From contig CAYVUV010000211.1 of assembly GCA_964455095.1 (NCBI GenBank), forward strand, positions 1 to 23,430: 23,430 bases of DNA, written 5' to 3'. How positions within the stretch are numbered: position 1 is the first letter of the stretch; each line of letters begins with the position of its first letter. The position numbers were made by a program, and so were the translations under genes. This document shows, piece after piece, positions 1 through 6,946 of the stretch. Origin of the DNA: CAYVUV01 sp964455095. GTDB lineage: Bacteria; Desulfobacterota; Binatia; HRBIN30; CADEER01. A model generated the notes under the pieces. It was not told the origin of the DNA. It searched no databases and saw only the letters and a program-made list of their open reading frames with translations.

Positions 1-1
1 G

Positions 2-451
2 CTGATGGCGGCGGCGGTGGCCGACTATCGCCCGGCGCACCCGGCGGCGCAGAAGCTGAAGAAGACCGCCGGGCCGGTGCAGATCGAGCTCGAGCGCACG
101 GTCGACATCCTCGGCGAGCTGGCCGGGCAGGCGGGCGATCGTTTCGTGGTCGGCTTTGCCGCCGAGACCGAGCAGGTGGTGGCGCACGCGCGCCGCAAGC
201 TGCGCGAGAAGCAGCTCGACATGGTGGTCGCCAACGACGTCGGCGGCGCCGACACCGGTTTCGAGGTCGACACCAATGCGGTGGTGATCATCGACCGGCG
301 CGGGGCGCGCGAGGTCGGGTTGGCGAGCAAGGACGAGGTCGCCGACGCCATCCTCGACCGCGTGCTCGCCGTGCGCGGTGGAACGGCGGCGACGCGGGCG
401 CGCCGGTCAAGCGCGGGCGCGAGCCCGCGGCGGCGCCGCGGCAAGCGGTAG
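2..451 (+). CDS. coaBC: CoaBC, C-terminal part (phosphopantothenate-cysteine ligase domain), cut by window start
   Basis: This is the 3' end of the bifunctional coenzyme A enzyme that joins cysteine to 4'-phosphopantothenate (CoaB) and then decarboxylates the product (CoaC). Only the CoaB part is in the window; the flavin-binding CoaC half and the true start lie upstream. Visible CoaB signatures are AAAVADYRP at the very beginning, the lysine-rich KLKK that follows, VDILGEL, GFAAET, then KLREKQLDMVVANDV and FEVDTNAVVII. The last 20 or so residues are an Arg/Ser/Ala-rich tail without family resemblance. The 3' end overlaps the convergent phospholipase-like gene by 45 bases. Identity is secure from the motif order; the reading frame is already open at the first bases, so the gene is truncated by the window edge and not broken. 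Confidence 0.93.
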   Translation: MMAAAVADYRPAHPAAQKLKKTAGPVQIELERTVDILGELAGQAGDRFVVGFAAETEQVVAHARRKLREKQLDMVVANDVGGADTGFEVDTNAVVIIDRRGAREVGLASKDEVADAILDRVLAVRGGTAATRARRSSAGASPRRRRGKR

Positions 452-1309
452 CTCCGGCCGCTCGTTGAGCTGCTCGAGGCGGCGGCGCAGGGCAGGGCCG
501 ATCTGCTGCCGGCGCTGCAGCGCTTTCAGCGAGCGGCGCACGCGCTTGGCCAGGGTCAACATCTCCAGTCCGGTAGGGTCGGCGTTCTGACAGGCGGCAC
601 GCGGGCCGTGCTGCAACAGGTCGGTGATGTTGGCGTGGCAGACCGTGTTGTAGCGCGGCACGACGGCGTGCGGCAGACGGTGCTGCGAACGGGTCGACAC
701 CGCCTGCACCATGCGGTGCCAGTTGTCCCAGTCGTGAAAGGCCAGCACCGAGTCGAAGATCCGCTTGTTGGTGCGGAAGGAGAAGATCGTGCGCGCCACG
801 ACGCGCTGCACCAGCGCGTCGCAGGCGGGAAACTCCTGCTGCCGCAAGTCGTGCAGGATGCCGCGGTACTCCATTTCCTGCATGCTGTCGAAGCGCGCTT
901 CCCAGTACACGTGGCGCAGGGCGCGGGATCGGTAGCTGACCACCAGTTGGGTGGGGACGAAATGGTTGTGCGAGCACACATCGGCGGCGAGGTGGCTGAG
1001 GTAGCCGTAGCCGAAGGCGCGTTCGCCCTCCGACTGCGCCGCGCCGACGATCTGCCAGCCGATTTCCCAGGAGTGGCAGTGCGCCTGCATCGCCCGCGTG
1101 TACTTCTTGCCCAGCGTGATGTCGGCGCCGATGCAGCCGTAGAGGTATTCCATCGGATAGCGGCGCAGCAATTGTTGTAGGGCCGCACCCAGGATGGTAA
1201 CGTCCTTCAACATTTCCGAGCCGTGCGCCAGATGGCTGATGGGCCCCCAGGCAGACGCGGGGTCGGGAATCAGCAGCAAGCCGACCAGCAGGGTGCAAAA
1301 GAGCGACAC
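407..1309 (-). CDS. Secreted zinc-dependent phospholipase C family protein
   Basis: The gene encodes 300 residues with a GTG start. Residues 1-20 form a signal peptide (hydrophobic LLVGLLL, then ASA), so cleavage would leave Trp21 as the mature N-terminus. In Bacillus cereus phospholipase C the amino group of Trp1 is itself a zinc ligand. The other expected ligands can be laid out as His26, Asp63, His77, His106, Asp110, His116, His133 and Glu137. The spacings Asp-14-His, His-4-Asp-6-His and His-4-Glu match the B. cereus enzyme, while Trp-His and His116-His133 differ. From family knowledge it would cleave phospholipid head groups outside the cytoplasm, but the substrate is unknown. The C-terminal 60 or so residues are Arg/Ala-rich and weakly conserved in appearance. 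It converges on coaBC with a 45-base overlap and starts back to back with the uracil-DNA glycosylase gene. Bacterial homologues of this family are mostly uncharacterised. Confidence 0.75.
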   Translation of the reverse strand: MSLFCTLLVGLLLIPDPASAWGPISHLAHGSEMLKDVTILGAALQQLLRRYPMEYLYGCIGADITLGKKYTRAMQAHCHSWEIGWQIVGAAQSEGERAFGYGYLSHLAADVCSHNHFVPTQLVVSYRSRALRHVYWEARFDSMQEMEYRGILHDLRQQEFPACDALVQRVVARTIFSFRTNKRIFDSVLAFHDWDNWHRMVQAVSTRSQHRLPHAVVPRYNTVCHANITDLLQHGPRAACQNADPTGLEMLTLAKRVRRSLKALQRRQQIGPALRRRLEQLNERPELPLAAAPPRARARA

Positions 1310-2102
1310 AGACGTCGATGCTAGTACGCTGGAAGAGTCGCCTCAAGCGGCCTTGCTCCAGGTGCTGGAGAGCGTGCGCGCGCTGGCCGAGCGGCAACGC
1401 GCCAGCGGTGTGCGCTGGATGCCGGCGGCCGCGGCCCCGGCGCCGCCGGCGCAGCCCGAGCCAGCTCCAGTGGTGCGGCCAGCGGAGTCTGTGGTGACGG
1501 CCGCTCCGCCGCGCAGCTTATTTGCCGATCCCGGCATCGGGCAGGCGGCGTCGCTCGAGGCGCTGCGCGCGCACATCGGCGATTGCCAGCGCTGCAAGCT
1601 CGGCGGCGGCCGCACCAACCTCGTCTTCGGCGTCGGCAATCCGCAGGCGGATCTGATGTTCGTCGGCGAGGGGCCGGGGCGCGACGAGGACTTGAAAGGC
1701 GAGCCGTTCGTCGGCAAGGCCGGCCAGCTGCTCACCGAGATCATCACCAAGGGCATGAAGCTGGAGCGCTCCGACGTCTACATCGCCAACGTGGTGAAGT
1801 GCCGGCCGCCCGAGAACCGCAACCCGGAGCCCGACGAGATCGAGCGCTGCATGCCCTTTCTCTGGCGCCAGATCGAGCTGGTCGAGCCGCGCGTCATCGT
1901 CGCCCTGGGCACGTTCGCGGCGCAGACGCTGCTCGGCGTGCGCACGCCGATCACACGCATGCGCGGCGTCTGGCACGAGCACCGCGGCATCAAGGTGATG
2001 CCGACCTTTCATCCCGCCTACCTGCTGCGCACCCCCGGCGACAAGAAGTTGGTGTGGGCCGACATCAAGGTGGTCATGGCCGAGCTCGGGCTGCCGGTAT
2101 GA
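1293..2102 (+). CDS. Family 4 (4Fe-4S) uracil-DNA glycosylase
   Basis: The protein removes uracil from DNA to start base-excision repair. With the GTG start at 1293 it has 269 residues. An N-terminal helix (about 18-40) and a Pro/Ala-rich linker precede the catalytic domain (about 88-269). Four cysteines at 98, 101, 170 and 186 fit the C-X2-C-X68-C-X15-C iron-sulfur pattern of the family. Motif 1 is GEGPGRDED (135-143), followed by GEPFVGKAG, and motif 2 is the HPAYLL segment with His240. The start is uncertain. GTG 1293 overlaps the divergent phospholipase-like gene by 17 bases; an ATG at 1194 would overlap it by over 100 bases; TTG 1353 or GTG 1362 would avoid overlap. No strong ribosome site decides among them. 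The stop overlaps the nfeD start (ATGA), suggesting translational coupling. The phage SPO1 polymerase-related domain name refers to this same family. Confidence 0.9.
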   Translation: MQKSDTDVDASTLEESPQAALLQVLESVRALAERQRASGVRWMPAAAAPAPPAQPEPAPVVRPAESVVTAAPPRSLFADPGIGQAASLEALRAHIGDCQRCKLGGGRTNLVFGVGNPQADLMFVGEGPGRDEDLKGEPFVGKAGQLLTEIITKGMKLERSDVYIANVVKCRPPENRNPEPDEIERCMPFLWRQIELVEPRVIVALGTFAAQTLLGVRTPITRMRGVWHEHRGIKVMPTFHPAYLLRTPGDKKLVWADIKVVMAELGLPV

Positions 2103-3469
2103 GGCGCCGCGCGGCGCTGAGCGGGCTGGTGGCGGTGGCCGGGCTGGCGCTGGCGGTGAGCGCGCCGGCGAAGTCCACGGTCCAGGCGAAGGCGACGCCG
2201 GCCGTCGCGGCCAGCCCCGCGCCGCGCGCGGCGGCGCCGCGCCGGGGCGATGGGCGGCCGGTGCTGCTGCTGGAAATCGACGGCGGTATCAACCCGGCGA
2301 CGGCGGATTATCTGCGCGACGGCATCAACGCCGCCAAGACCAACGGCGCGGCGGCCGTCGTGCTGCAGCTCGATACGCCGGGCGGCCTGCTCGAGTCGAC
2401 CAAGGTGATGGTCAAGGACATGCTCGGATCGGCGATACCGGTGATCGTCTACGTGGCGCCGAGCGGGGCCGGGGCGACCTCGGCCGGCGTCTTCGTGACC
2501 ATGGCCGGCCATGTCGCGGTCATGGCGCCGGGGACCAACATCGGCGCCGCGCATCCGGTCGGCGGGCAGGGCGAGACCATCGACGGCGACATGGGCGAGA
2601 AGGTCGAGAACTTCACCGCCTCGCTCAGCCGCACCATCGCCCAGCAGCGCGGCCGCAACGCCGAGTGGGCGGAGAAGGCGGTGCGCGAGAGCGTGTCGAT
2701 CACCGAGCGCGAGGCAGTCAAGCTCAAGGTGGTCGACCTGGTCGCCGCCGATCTCGGCGATCTGCTGCGCCAGGTCGACGGGCGCGAGGTCGAGGTGGAC
2801 GGCCAGCGCATCGCGCTGGCGACGGCGGGCGCCGTCGTGGAGCGCCACGAGATGCGCCTGCGGCAGAAGATTCTCAACGTCATCGCCAACCCCAATCTCG
2901 CCTATCTCCTGATGATGGCGGGCATCCTCGGCCTGTACGTCGAGTTCACGCACCCCGGCCTGATGTTCCCCGGCATCGCCGGGGCGATCTGCCTGCTCCT
3001 GGCGATGAGTGCCTTGCAAGTCTTGCCGATCAACTACACCGGCCTGGCGCTGATCGCGCTCGGCGTCCTGCTGTTGATCGCCGAGATGTTCCTGCCCAGC
3101 TTCGGCGTCGTCGGCATCGGCGGCATGGTGTCGTTCGTGCTCGGCTCGCTGCTGCTGTTCGACACCCCGGAATCGACGATGGGGGTCGACCGCGGCATCA
3201 TCGCGGCGGCGGCGCTCAGCCTCGGTGGCTTCACCGCGGTCGTGGGGTGGCTGGTGGTGCGGGCGCAGCGCCGGCAACCGGCGTCGGGGGCCGAGGGGAT
3301 GGCGGGAGAGCGCGGCGAGGTGCGCCGGGCGCTGACGGACGGCCGGGTCAAGGTGTTCGTCCATGGCGAGTACTGGGACGCCGCGGCGGACGAGCCGCTC
3401 GAGGTCGGCGATCGGATCGAGGTGATCAAAGTCGAGGGGATGCACATGCGCGTGCGCCGCCACCGATGA
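2099..3469 (+). CDS. NfeD family membrane-bound serine protease (ClpP class)
   Basis: This is a long-form NfeD protein of 456 residues. It has a signal peptide or anchor (1-22), an Ala/Pro-rich linker to about residue 50, a ClpP/crotonase-like protease domain (about 54-235), four to five membrane helices (about 265-385) and a C-terminal OB-fold NfeD domain (about 395-456). By comparison with the Pyrococcus 1510-N protease (Ser97/Lys138), the nucleophile is Ser128 in GATSAGVF and the general base is Lys168 in MGEKVEN, with nearly identical spacing. In archaea this protease cuts the hydrophobic C-terminus of the partner stomatin, and the gene next door here encodes a slipin, which fits. The ATG at 2099 was chosen because it starts the signal-like segment and overlaps the upstream stop by four bases. 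Confidence 0.93.
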   Translation: MRRRAALSGLVAVAGLALAVSAPAKSTVQAKATPAVAASPAPRAAAPRRGDGRPVLLLEIDGGINPATADYLRDGINAAKTNGAAAVVLQLDTPGGLLESTKVMVKDMLGSAIPVIVYVAPSGAGATSAGVFVTMAGHVAVMAPGTNIGAAHPVGGQGETIDGDMGEKVENFTASLSRTIAQQRGRNAEWAEKAVRESVSITEREAVKLKVVDLVAADLGDLLRQVDGREVEVDGQRIALATAGAVVERHEMRLRQKILNVIANPNLAYLLMMAGILGLYVEFTHPGLMFPGIAGAICLLLAMSALQVLPINYTGLALIALGVLLLIAEMFLPSFGVVGIGGMVSFVLGSLLLFDTPESTMGVDRGIIAAAALSLGGFTAVVGWLVVRAQRRQPASGAEGMAGERGEVRRALTDGRVKVFVHGEYWDAAADEPLEVGDRIEVIKVEGMHMRVRRHR

Positions 3470-3497
3470 GTGCGGCGACGCGGCGAGGAGAAACGAT

Positions 3498-4256
3498 ATG
3501 CTCGGTTCACTAGCCACCACGGTGATCTTCCTGCTCGCAGCGGTCTTCAGCGGGCTGAAGATCCTGAAGGAATTCGAGCGCGGCGTCGTCTTCCGCCTCG
3601 GCCGGCTGGTCGGCTTCCGCGGACCGGGGCTGATCTACGTGATCCCGATGATCGAACGCATGCAGCGCATCGACCTGCGCACCGTGACGATGGACATTCC
3701 GTCGCAGGACGTCATCACCAAGGACAACGTCTCGGTCAAAGTGAACGCGGTGCTGTACTTCCGCGTCGTCGATCCCAACAAAGCGGTGGTGGAAGTCGTC
3801 GACTACTTGTTCGCCACCTCTCAGTTGGCGCAGACCACGCTGCGCAGCGTCTGCGGCCAGCGCGAGCTCGACGAGCTGCTGGCCGAGCGCGACAAGATCA
3901 ACCAGCACATCCAGGAGATTCTCGATACGCAGACCGACCCGTGGGGGATCAAGGTGGTCACGGTCGAGCTCAAGCACATCGATCTGCCGCAGGAGATGCA
4001 GCGCGCCATGGCGGCCCAGGCCGAGGCGGAGCGCGAGCGGCGCGCCAAGGTGATCAACGCCGAGGGCGAGTTCCAGGCCGCCGAGCGGTTGACCGAGGCC
4101 GCGGCGATCATCCGCCAGCATCCGATCGCGCTGCAGCTGCGCTTCTTGCAGACGCTGGTCGAGTTGGCGTCGGAGAACCCCTCGACGACGGTGTTCCCGG
4201 TCCCGGTCGACCTCTTTGCGCCCTTCACCAAGGCGCCGGGAGGGAACAAGGTCTGA
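3498..4256 (+). CDS. Slipin (stomatin/prohibitin, SPFH domain) membrane protein
   Basis: The 252-residue protein has one N-terminal membrane segment (about 1-20), an SPFH domain (about 25-175) with the family pattern KEFERGVVFRLGR, GPGLIYVIP and IDLRTVTMDIPSQDVITKDN, then a charged helical segment (about 178-215, QAEAERERRAKVINAEGE) and a short C-terminal tail ending in a Val/Pro/Phe-rich hydrophobic stretch. Slipins assemble into membrane-associated rings or microdomains and usually pair with NfeD proteases. The hydrophobic tail is the region cut by the partner in the Pyrococcus system. Start choice is supported by GAGGAG at 3485-3490, eight bases before ATG. The spacing to nfeD is only 28 bases, so the two are probably co-transcribed. 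A compact GC-rich inverted repeat (4258-4272) lies immediately after the stop. Confidence 0.93.
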   Translation: MLGSLATTVIFLLAAVFSGLKILKEFERGVVFRLGRLVGFRGPGLIYVIPMIERMQRIDLRTVTMDIPSQDVITKDNVSVKVNAVLYFRVVDPNKAVVEVVDYLFATSQLAQTTLRSVCGQRELDELLAERDKINQHIQEILDTQTDPWGIKVVTVELKHIDLPQEMQRAMAAQAEAERERRAKVINAEGEFQAAERLTEAAAIIRQHPIALQLRFLQTLVELASENPSTTVFPVPVDLFAPFTKAPGGNKV

Positions 4257-4290
4257 CGCCGGGGGCCCCGGCGGCCCGCCGCGAGCCAAT

Positions 4291-4337
4291 TGACTCGCTC
4301 CGACCCATGTGGTTTAGCGCCGCCAGTGTCGGAGTCA
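4291..4337 (+). promoter_or_regulatory. Inverted repeat in the leader ahead of queA
   Basis: The segments 4291-4295 plus 4300-4304 (TGACT and CCGAC, split by CGCT) are the exact reverse complement of 4328-4337 (GTCGGAGTCA). An RNA copy could fold a 10-bp stem with a 4-base bulge and a 23-base loop, directly followed by the terminator-like hairpin. A TTGACT at 4290-4295 could instead be a -35 box with a poor TTTAGC at 4313-4318; both readings cannot hold for the same transcript. No known riboswitch class was recognised. Confidence 0.35.
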
Positions 4338-4342
4338 CCCTG

Positions 4343-4373
4343 GGGCACCTGATTCGGGTGCCCTCTTCATTTT
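4343..4373 (+). terminator. Rho-independent terminator or attenuator between slipin and queA
   Basis: A perfect 7-bp stem, GGGCACC (4343-4349) with GGTGCCC (4357-4363), and a 7-base loop are followed by a T-rich stretch (TCTTCATTTT, 4364-4373). It probably ends the UDG-nfeD-slipin transcript. If transcription also begins upstream of it, it would act as an attenuator for queA-tgt. Confidence 0.7.
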
Positions 4374-4393
4374 GAATTCGAGTGGAATTCGAG
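4374..4393 (+). repeat. Tandem 9-base direct repeat before queA start
   Basis: GAATTCGAG occurs at 4374-4382 and again at 4385-4393, separated by TG and ending two bases before the queA ATG. The AT-rich composition stands out in this GC-rich DNA. It may be a small duplication or an operator-like element; nothing more can be said from the sequence. Confidence 0.5.
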
Positions 4394-4395
4394 CC

Positions 4396-5469
4396 ATGCA
4401 ACTGGTCGCGCAGACCGGTGAGCGCAGCGCTGCGGCGCTGTGCCTTGCCGACTTCGACTACGATCTGCCGCCGGCGCTGATCGCGCAGACGCCGCCGCCG
4501 GCGCGCGACGGCGGGCGGTTGATGGTGCTCGATCGACACGCCGCGGGGATCACCCACGGCGCCGTGCGCGACCTGCCGGCGCTGCTGCGCCGCGGCGACT
4601 TGCTGGTGCTCAACGACACGCGTGTGCGTCCGGCGCGGCTGTTCGCGCGCAGCGGCAGCGGCGCCGCCGTGGAACTGCTGCTGCTCGAGTGCGACGCGGC
4701 GGGGGCCTGGGATTGTCTCGGCAAGCCGGCCAAGCGGCTGCGCGCCGGCGCGGCGCTGCAATTGCCCGACGGCGGTGCGGCCGAGGTCGTCGCGGCGCCG
4801 GGCAATGGCCGCTACACGGTGCGGTTTGCCGCCGATTGCGACGTCGGGGCGCTGCTGGCGACGCACGGCGAGATCCCGCTGCCGCCGTACATCAAACGCC
4901 CGGACGGCGCATTGCCGCTCGACACCGAGCGCTACCAGACCGTCTTTGCCGCCGCGCCGGGTGCGGTGGCGGCACCCACGGCCGGCTTGCACTTCACGCG
5001 CGAGCACCTGGCGGCGCTGCAAGGGGCGGGGGTGGAGCTGGCCTGGTTGACCCTGCACGTCGGACCGGGGACCTTCCTCCCCGTGCGCGAGGACGACGTC
5101 GGCGCCCACCACATGGAGCCCGAGTCAGCCTCCATCCCCACCGCCACCGCGGCAGCCGTGCAGCGCGCCAAGACGGAGGGGCGGCGCGTCGTCGCCGTGG
5201 GCACGACCACCACTCGCGCCCTGGAGTCGGCCGCGCAGTCGGGCGGCGCCGTTGCGGCAGGCCCGCTGCGCGCCGGCGCGTTCATCACCCCCGGCCATCG
5301 CTTCCGCGTCGTCGACGCGCTGTTCACCAACTTTCACCTGCCGAAGTCGACCTTGCTGATGCTGGTCAGCGCCTTCGCCGGGCGCGAGCGCGTCCTCGCC
5401 GCCTATGCGGCCGCCGTGCAGGCGGGGTACCGCTTCTACAGCTATGGCGACGCGATGCTGATCCTATGA
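4396..5469 (+). CDS. queA: QueA, S-adenosylmethionine:tRNA ribosyltransferase-isomerase
   Basis: QueA transfers and isomerises the ribose of S-adenosylmethionine onto preQ1-modified tRNA to make epoxyqueuosine, the step after Tgt. The 357-residue product shows the family motifs in order: ADFDYDLPPALIAQTPPPAR, LVLNDTRVRPARLF, HGEIPLPPYI, the YQTVFA segment followed by APTAGLHFT, LHVGPGTFLPVR, HHMEPE, VGTTTTRALES and NFHLPKSTLLMLVSAFAG. The N-terminus is about 17 residues longer than usual before the conserved ADFDYDLP. The ATG at 4396 is preferred over TTG at 4372, but the ribosome site is weak. The stop overlaps the tgt start by four bases, so the two queuosine genes are coupled. Confidence 0.96.
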   Translation: MQLVAQTGERSAAALCLADFDYDLPPALIAQTPPPARDGGRLMVLDRHAAGITHGAVRDLPALLRRGDLLVLNDTRVRPARLFARSGSGAAVELLLLECDAAGAWDCLGKPAKRLRAGAALQLPDGGAAEVVAAPGNGRYTVRFAADCDVGALLATHGEIPLPPYIKRPDGALPLDTERYQTVFAAAPGAVAAPTAGLHFTREHLAALQGAGVELAWLTLHVGPGTFLPVREDDVGAHHMEPESASIPTATAAAVQRAKTEGRRVVAVGTTTTRALESAAQSGGAVAAGPLRAGAFITPGHRFRVVDALFTNFHLPKSTLLMLVSAFAGRERVLAAYAAAVQAGYRFYSYGDAMLIL

Positions 5470-6605
5470 GCGCGCCGGCCCCGGCCGCGCGCGTCTTCGA
5501 GGTCTTGCAGCGCGATGGCGGTTCCCAGGCCCGGTGCGGCCGGCTGTCGACCGCGCACGGGCCGGTGGACACGCCGGCGTTCATGCCGGTCGCCACGCAG
5601 GGCACGGTGAAGGGCCTGACGCCGGCGCATGTGGCAGAGGCGGGGGCGTCGATGGTGCTGGCCAACGCGTACCACCTGTCGTTGCGCCCCGGCGCCGAGA
5701 TCATCGCCGCGCTCGGTGGCTTGCACCGCTTCATGGGTTGGGAAGGCGCCATCCTCACCGACAGCGGGGGCTATCAGATTCTCAGCCTCTCGGCGTTGCG
5801 CACCGTGTCGGACGACGGTGTGGCGTTTCGCTCGCACCTCGACGGGTCGCGCCGCTTCTTGACGCCGGAGGACGTCATCGCGCTGCAGGGCGCGATGGGC
5901 GTCGACGTGCTGATGCCGCTCGACGAGTGCCTGCCGGCCGGCGCCGACCGCGCCGCGGCCGAGGCGGCGATGGAGCGGACCTCGGCCTGGGCGGCGCGCT
6001 CGTTGGCGCAACCGCTGCTCCCCGGCCGGCTCCTGTTCGGCATCGTGCAGGGTGGGTTGTTCGGCGATCTGCGCGCGCGGCACGCCGCACAGCTTGCTGC
6101 CTGCGAATTTCCAGGATATGCGGTGGGGGGATTAAGCGTAGGGGAAGAGCGCGGGGTGACGCACGACCTCGCGGCTGTGACCGTTGCGGCGCTGCCGGAC
6201 GAGCGGCCGCACTATTTGATGGGGGTCGGTTTGCCCCAGGAGCTGCTGCGATTCATGGCCATGGGGTACGATCTCTTCGATTGTGTTTTGCCGACCCGCA
6301 ACGGGCGCAACGGCATGTGTTTTACCTCGCGCGGGCGCCTCAATATCCGCCTGGCGCGCTACGCCCGCGATGCGGCCCCGGTCGATCCCGACTGCGCCTG
6401 TTACGCCTGCCGCCACTTCTCGCGCGCCTACCTGCGCCACCTCGCCGCGGCCGGCGAGATGCTCGGCGCGACGCTCGCCAGCTTGCACAACGTCCATTTC
6501 TATCTGGGACTCATGCGCCAGGCGCGCGCCCATATCGCCGCCGGGGACTACGCCGCGTGGGCGACCGGCATGGCCCAGCAGATCGAACAGGGAGAGGCGG
6601 CATGA
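5466..6605 (+). CDS. tgt: Tgt, tRNA-guanine transglycosylase
   Basis: Tgt swaps guanine 34 of GUN-anticodon tRNAs for preQ1 in bacteria. The 379-residue length is typical. The general base is Asp99 in LTDSGGYQ and the nucleophile is Asp272 in FDCVLPTRNGRNG. The zinc site is Cys310, Cys312, Cys315 and His341, with the 26-residue Cys-His spacing seen in the Zymomonas enzyme. Residue 103 is Tyr, as in Zymomonas mobilis, where many bacteria have Phe. The substrate loop VQGGLF and GGLSVGE are present. ATG 5466 overlaps the queA stop, and the Tgt stop overlaps the yajC start. Clustering with queA, yajC, secD and secF is a widely conserved bacterial arrangement. Confidence 0.97.
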   Translation: MSAPAPAARVFEVLQRDGGSQARCGRLSTAHGPVDTPAFMPVATQGTVKGLTPAHVAEAGASMVLANAYHLSLRPGAEIIAALGGLHRFMGWEGAILTDSGGYQILSLSALRTVSDDGVAFRSHLDGSRRFLTPEDVIALQGAMGVDVLMPLDECLPAGADRAAAEAAMERTSAWAARSLAQPLLPGRLLFGIVQGGLFGDLRARHAAQLAACEFPGYAVGGLSVGEERGVTHDLAAVTVAALPDERPHYLMGVGLPQELLRFMAMGYDLFDCVLPTRNGRNGMCFTSRGRLNIRLARYARDAAPVDPDCACYACRHFSRAYLRHLAAAGEMLGATLASLHNVHFYLGLMRQARAHIAAGDYAAWATGMAQQIEQGEAA

Positions 6606-6946
6606 TCGGCACCGCATTCGCGCAGGCCGGGGCCGGGGGCGCCCCGCCGGCATTGGTCAGCTTTGCCCCCCTCCTGTTGGTGTTCGTCGTGTTCTACTTT
6701 CTGCTCATTCGCCCGCAGCAGCAGAAGGCCAAGGAACATACCGCCATGCTGGCGAACTTGAAGAAGAACGACGACGTCATCACCTCGGGTGGTTTGTTCG
6801 GCAAGGTCATTGCCATGGCCGATGACGTCGTGACCTTGGAGATCGCGCCCAACGTCAAAGTGCGCGTCAGTCGGCCGCAGATCAGCTCCGTCATCTCCGC
6901 CTCCCGCGGGGAAGACAAGGAGAAGGGAAAAGAGAAGGACAAGTGA
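6602..6946 (+). CDS. yajC: YajC, preprotein translocase accessory subunit
   Basis: This is a 114-residue single-pass inner-membrane protein. A hydrophobic helix at about 19-37 runs into the typical LLIRPQQQKAKEH motif, followed by the cytoplasmic domain with LKKNDDVITSGGLFGKV and VRVSRPQI. The last 14 or so residues are Lys/Glu-rich. YajC associates with SecDF near the SecYEG translocon. ATG 6602 overlaps the tgt stop, and the yajC stop overlaps the secD GTG. Length and position are normal for the family. Confidence 0.96.
   Translation: MIGTAFAQAGAGGAPPALVSFAPLLLVFVVFYFLLIRPQQQKAKEHTAMLANLKKNDDVITSGGLFGKVIAMADDVVTLEIAPNVKVRVSRPQISSVISASRGEDKEKGKEKDK

Noticed and set aside
2018..3520. A 500-codon open frame antisense to nfeD
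   Set aside because: Rich in His, Arg, Asp and Ala as expected for the complement of a GC-rich gene; no motif, and nfeD is complete on the other strand.
3470..4375. A 301-codon plus-strand frame overlapping the slipin gene
   Set aside because: Arg/Gly-rich shadow in another frame; the slipin frame has the SPFH motifs and a ribosome site.
4257..4395. A preQ1 riboswitch before queA
   Set aside because: I could not match the sequence to the known preQ1 aptamer patterns; only generic stems are visible, so no class was assigned.
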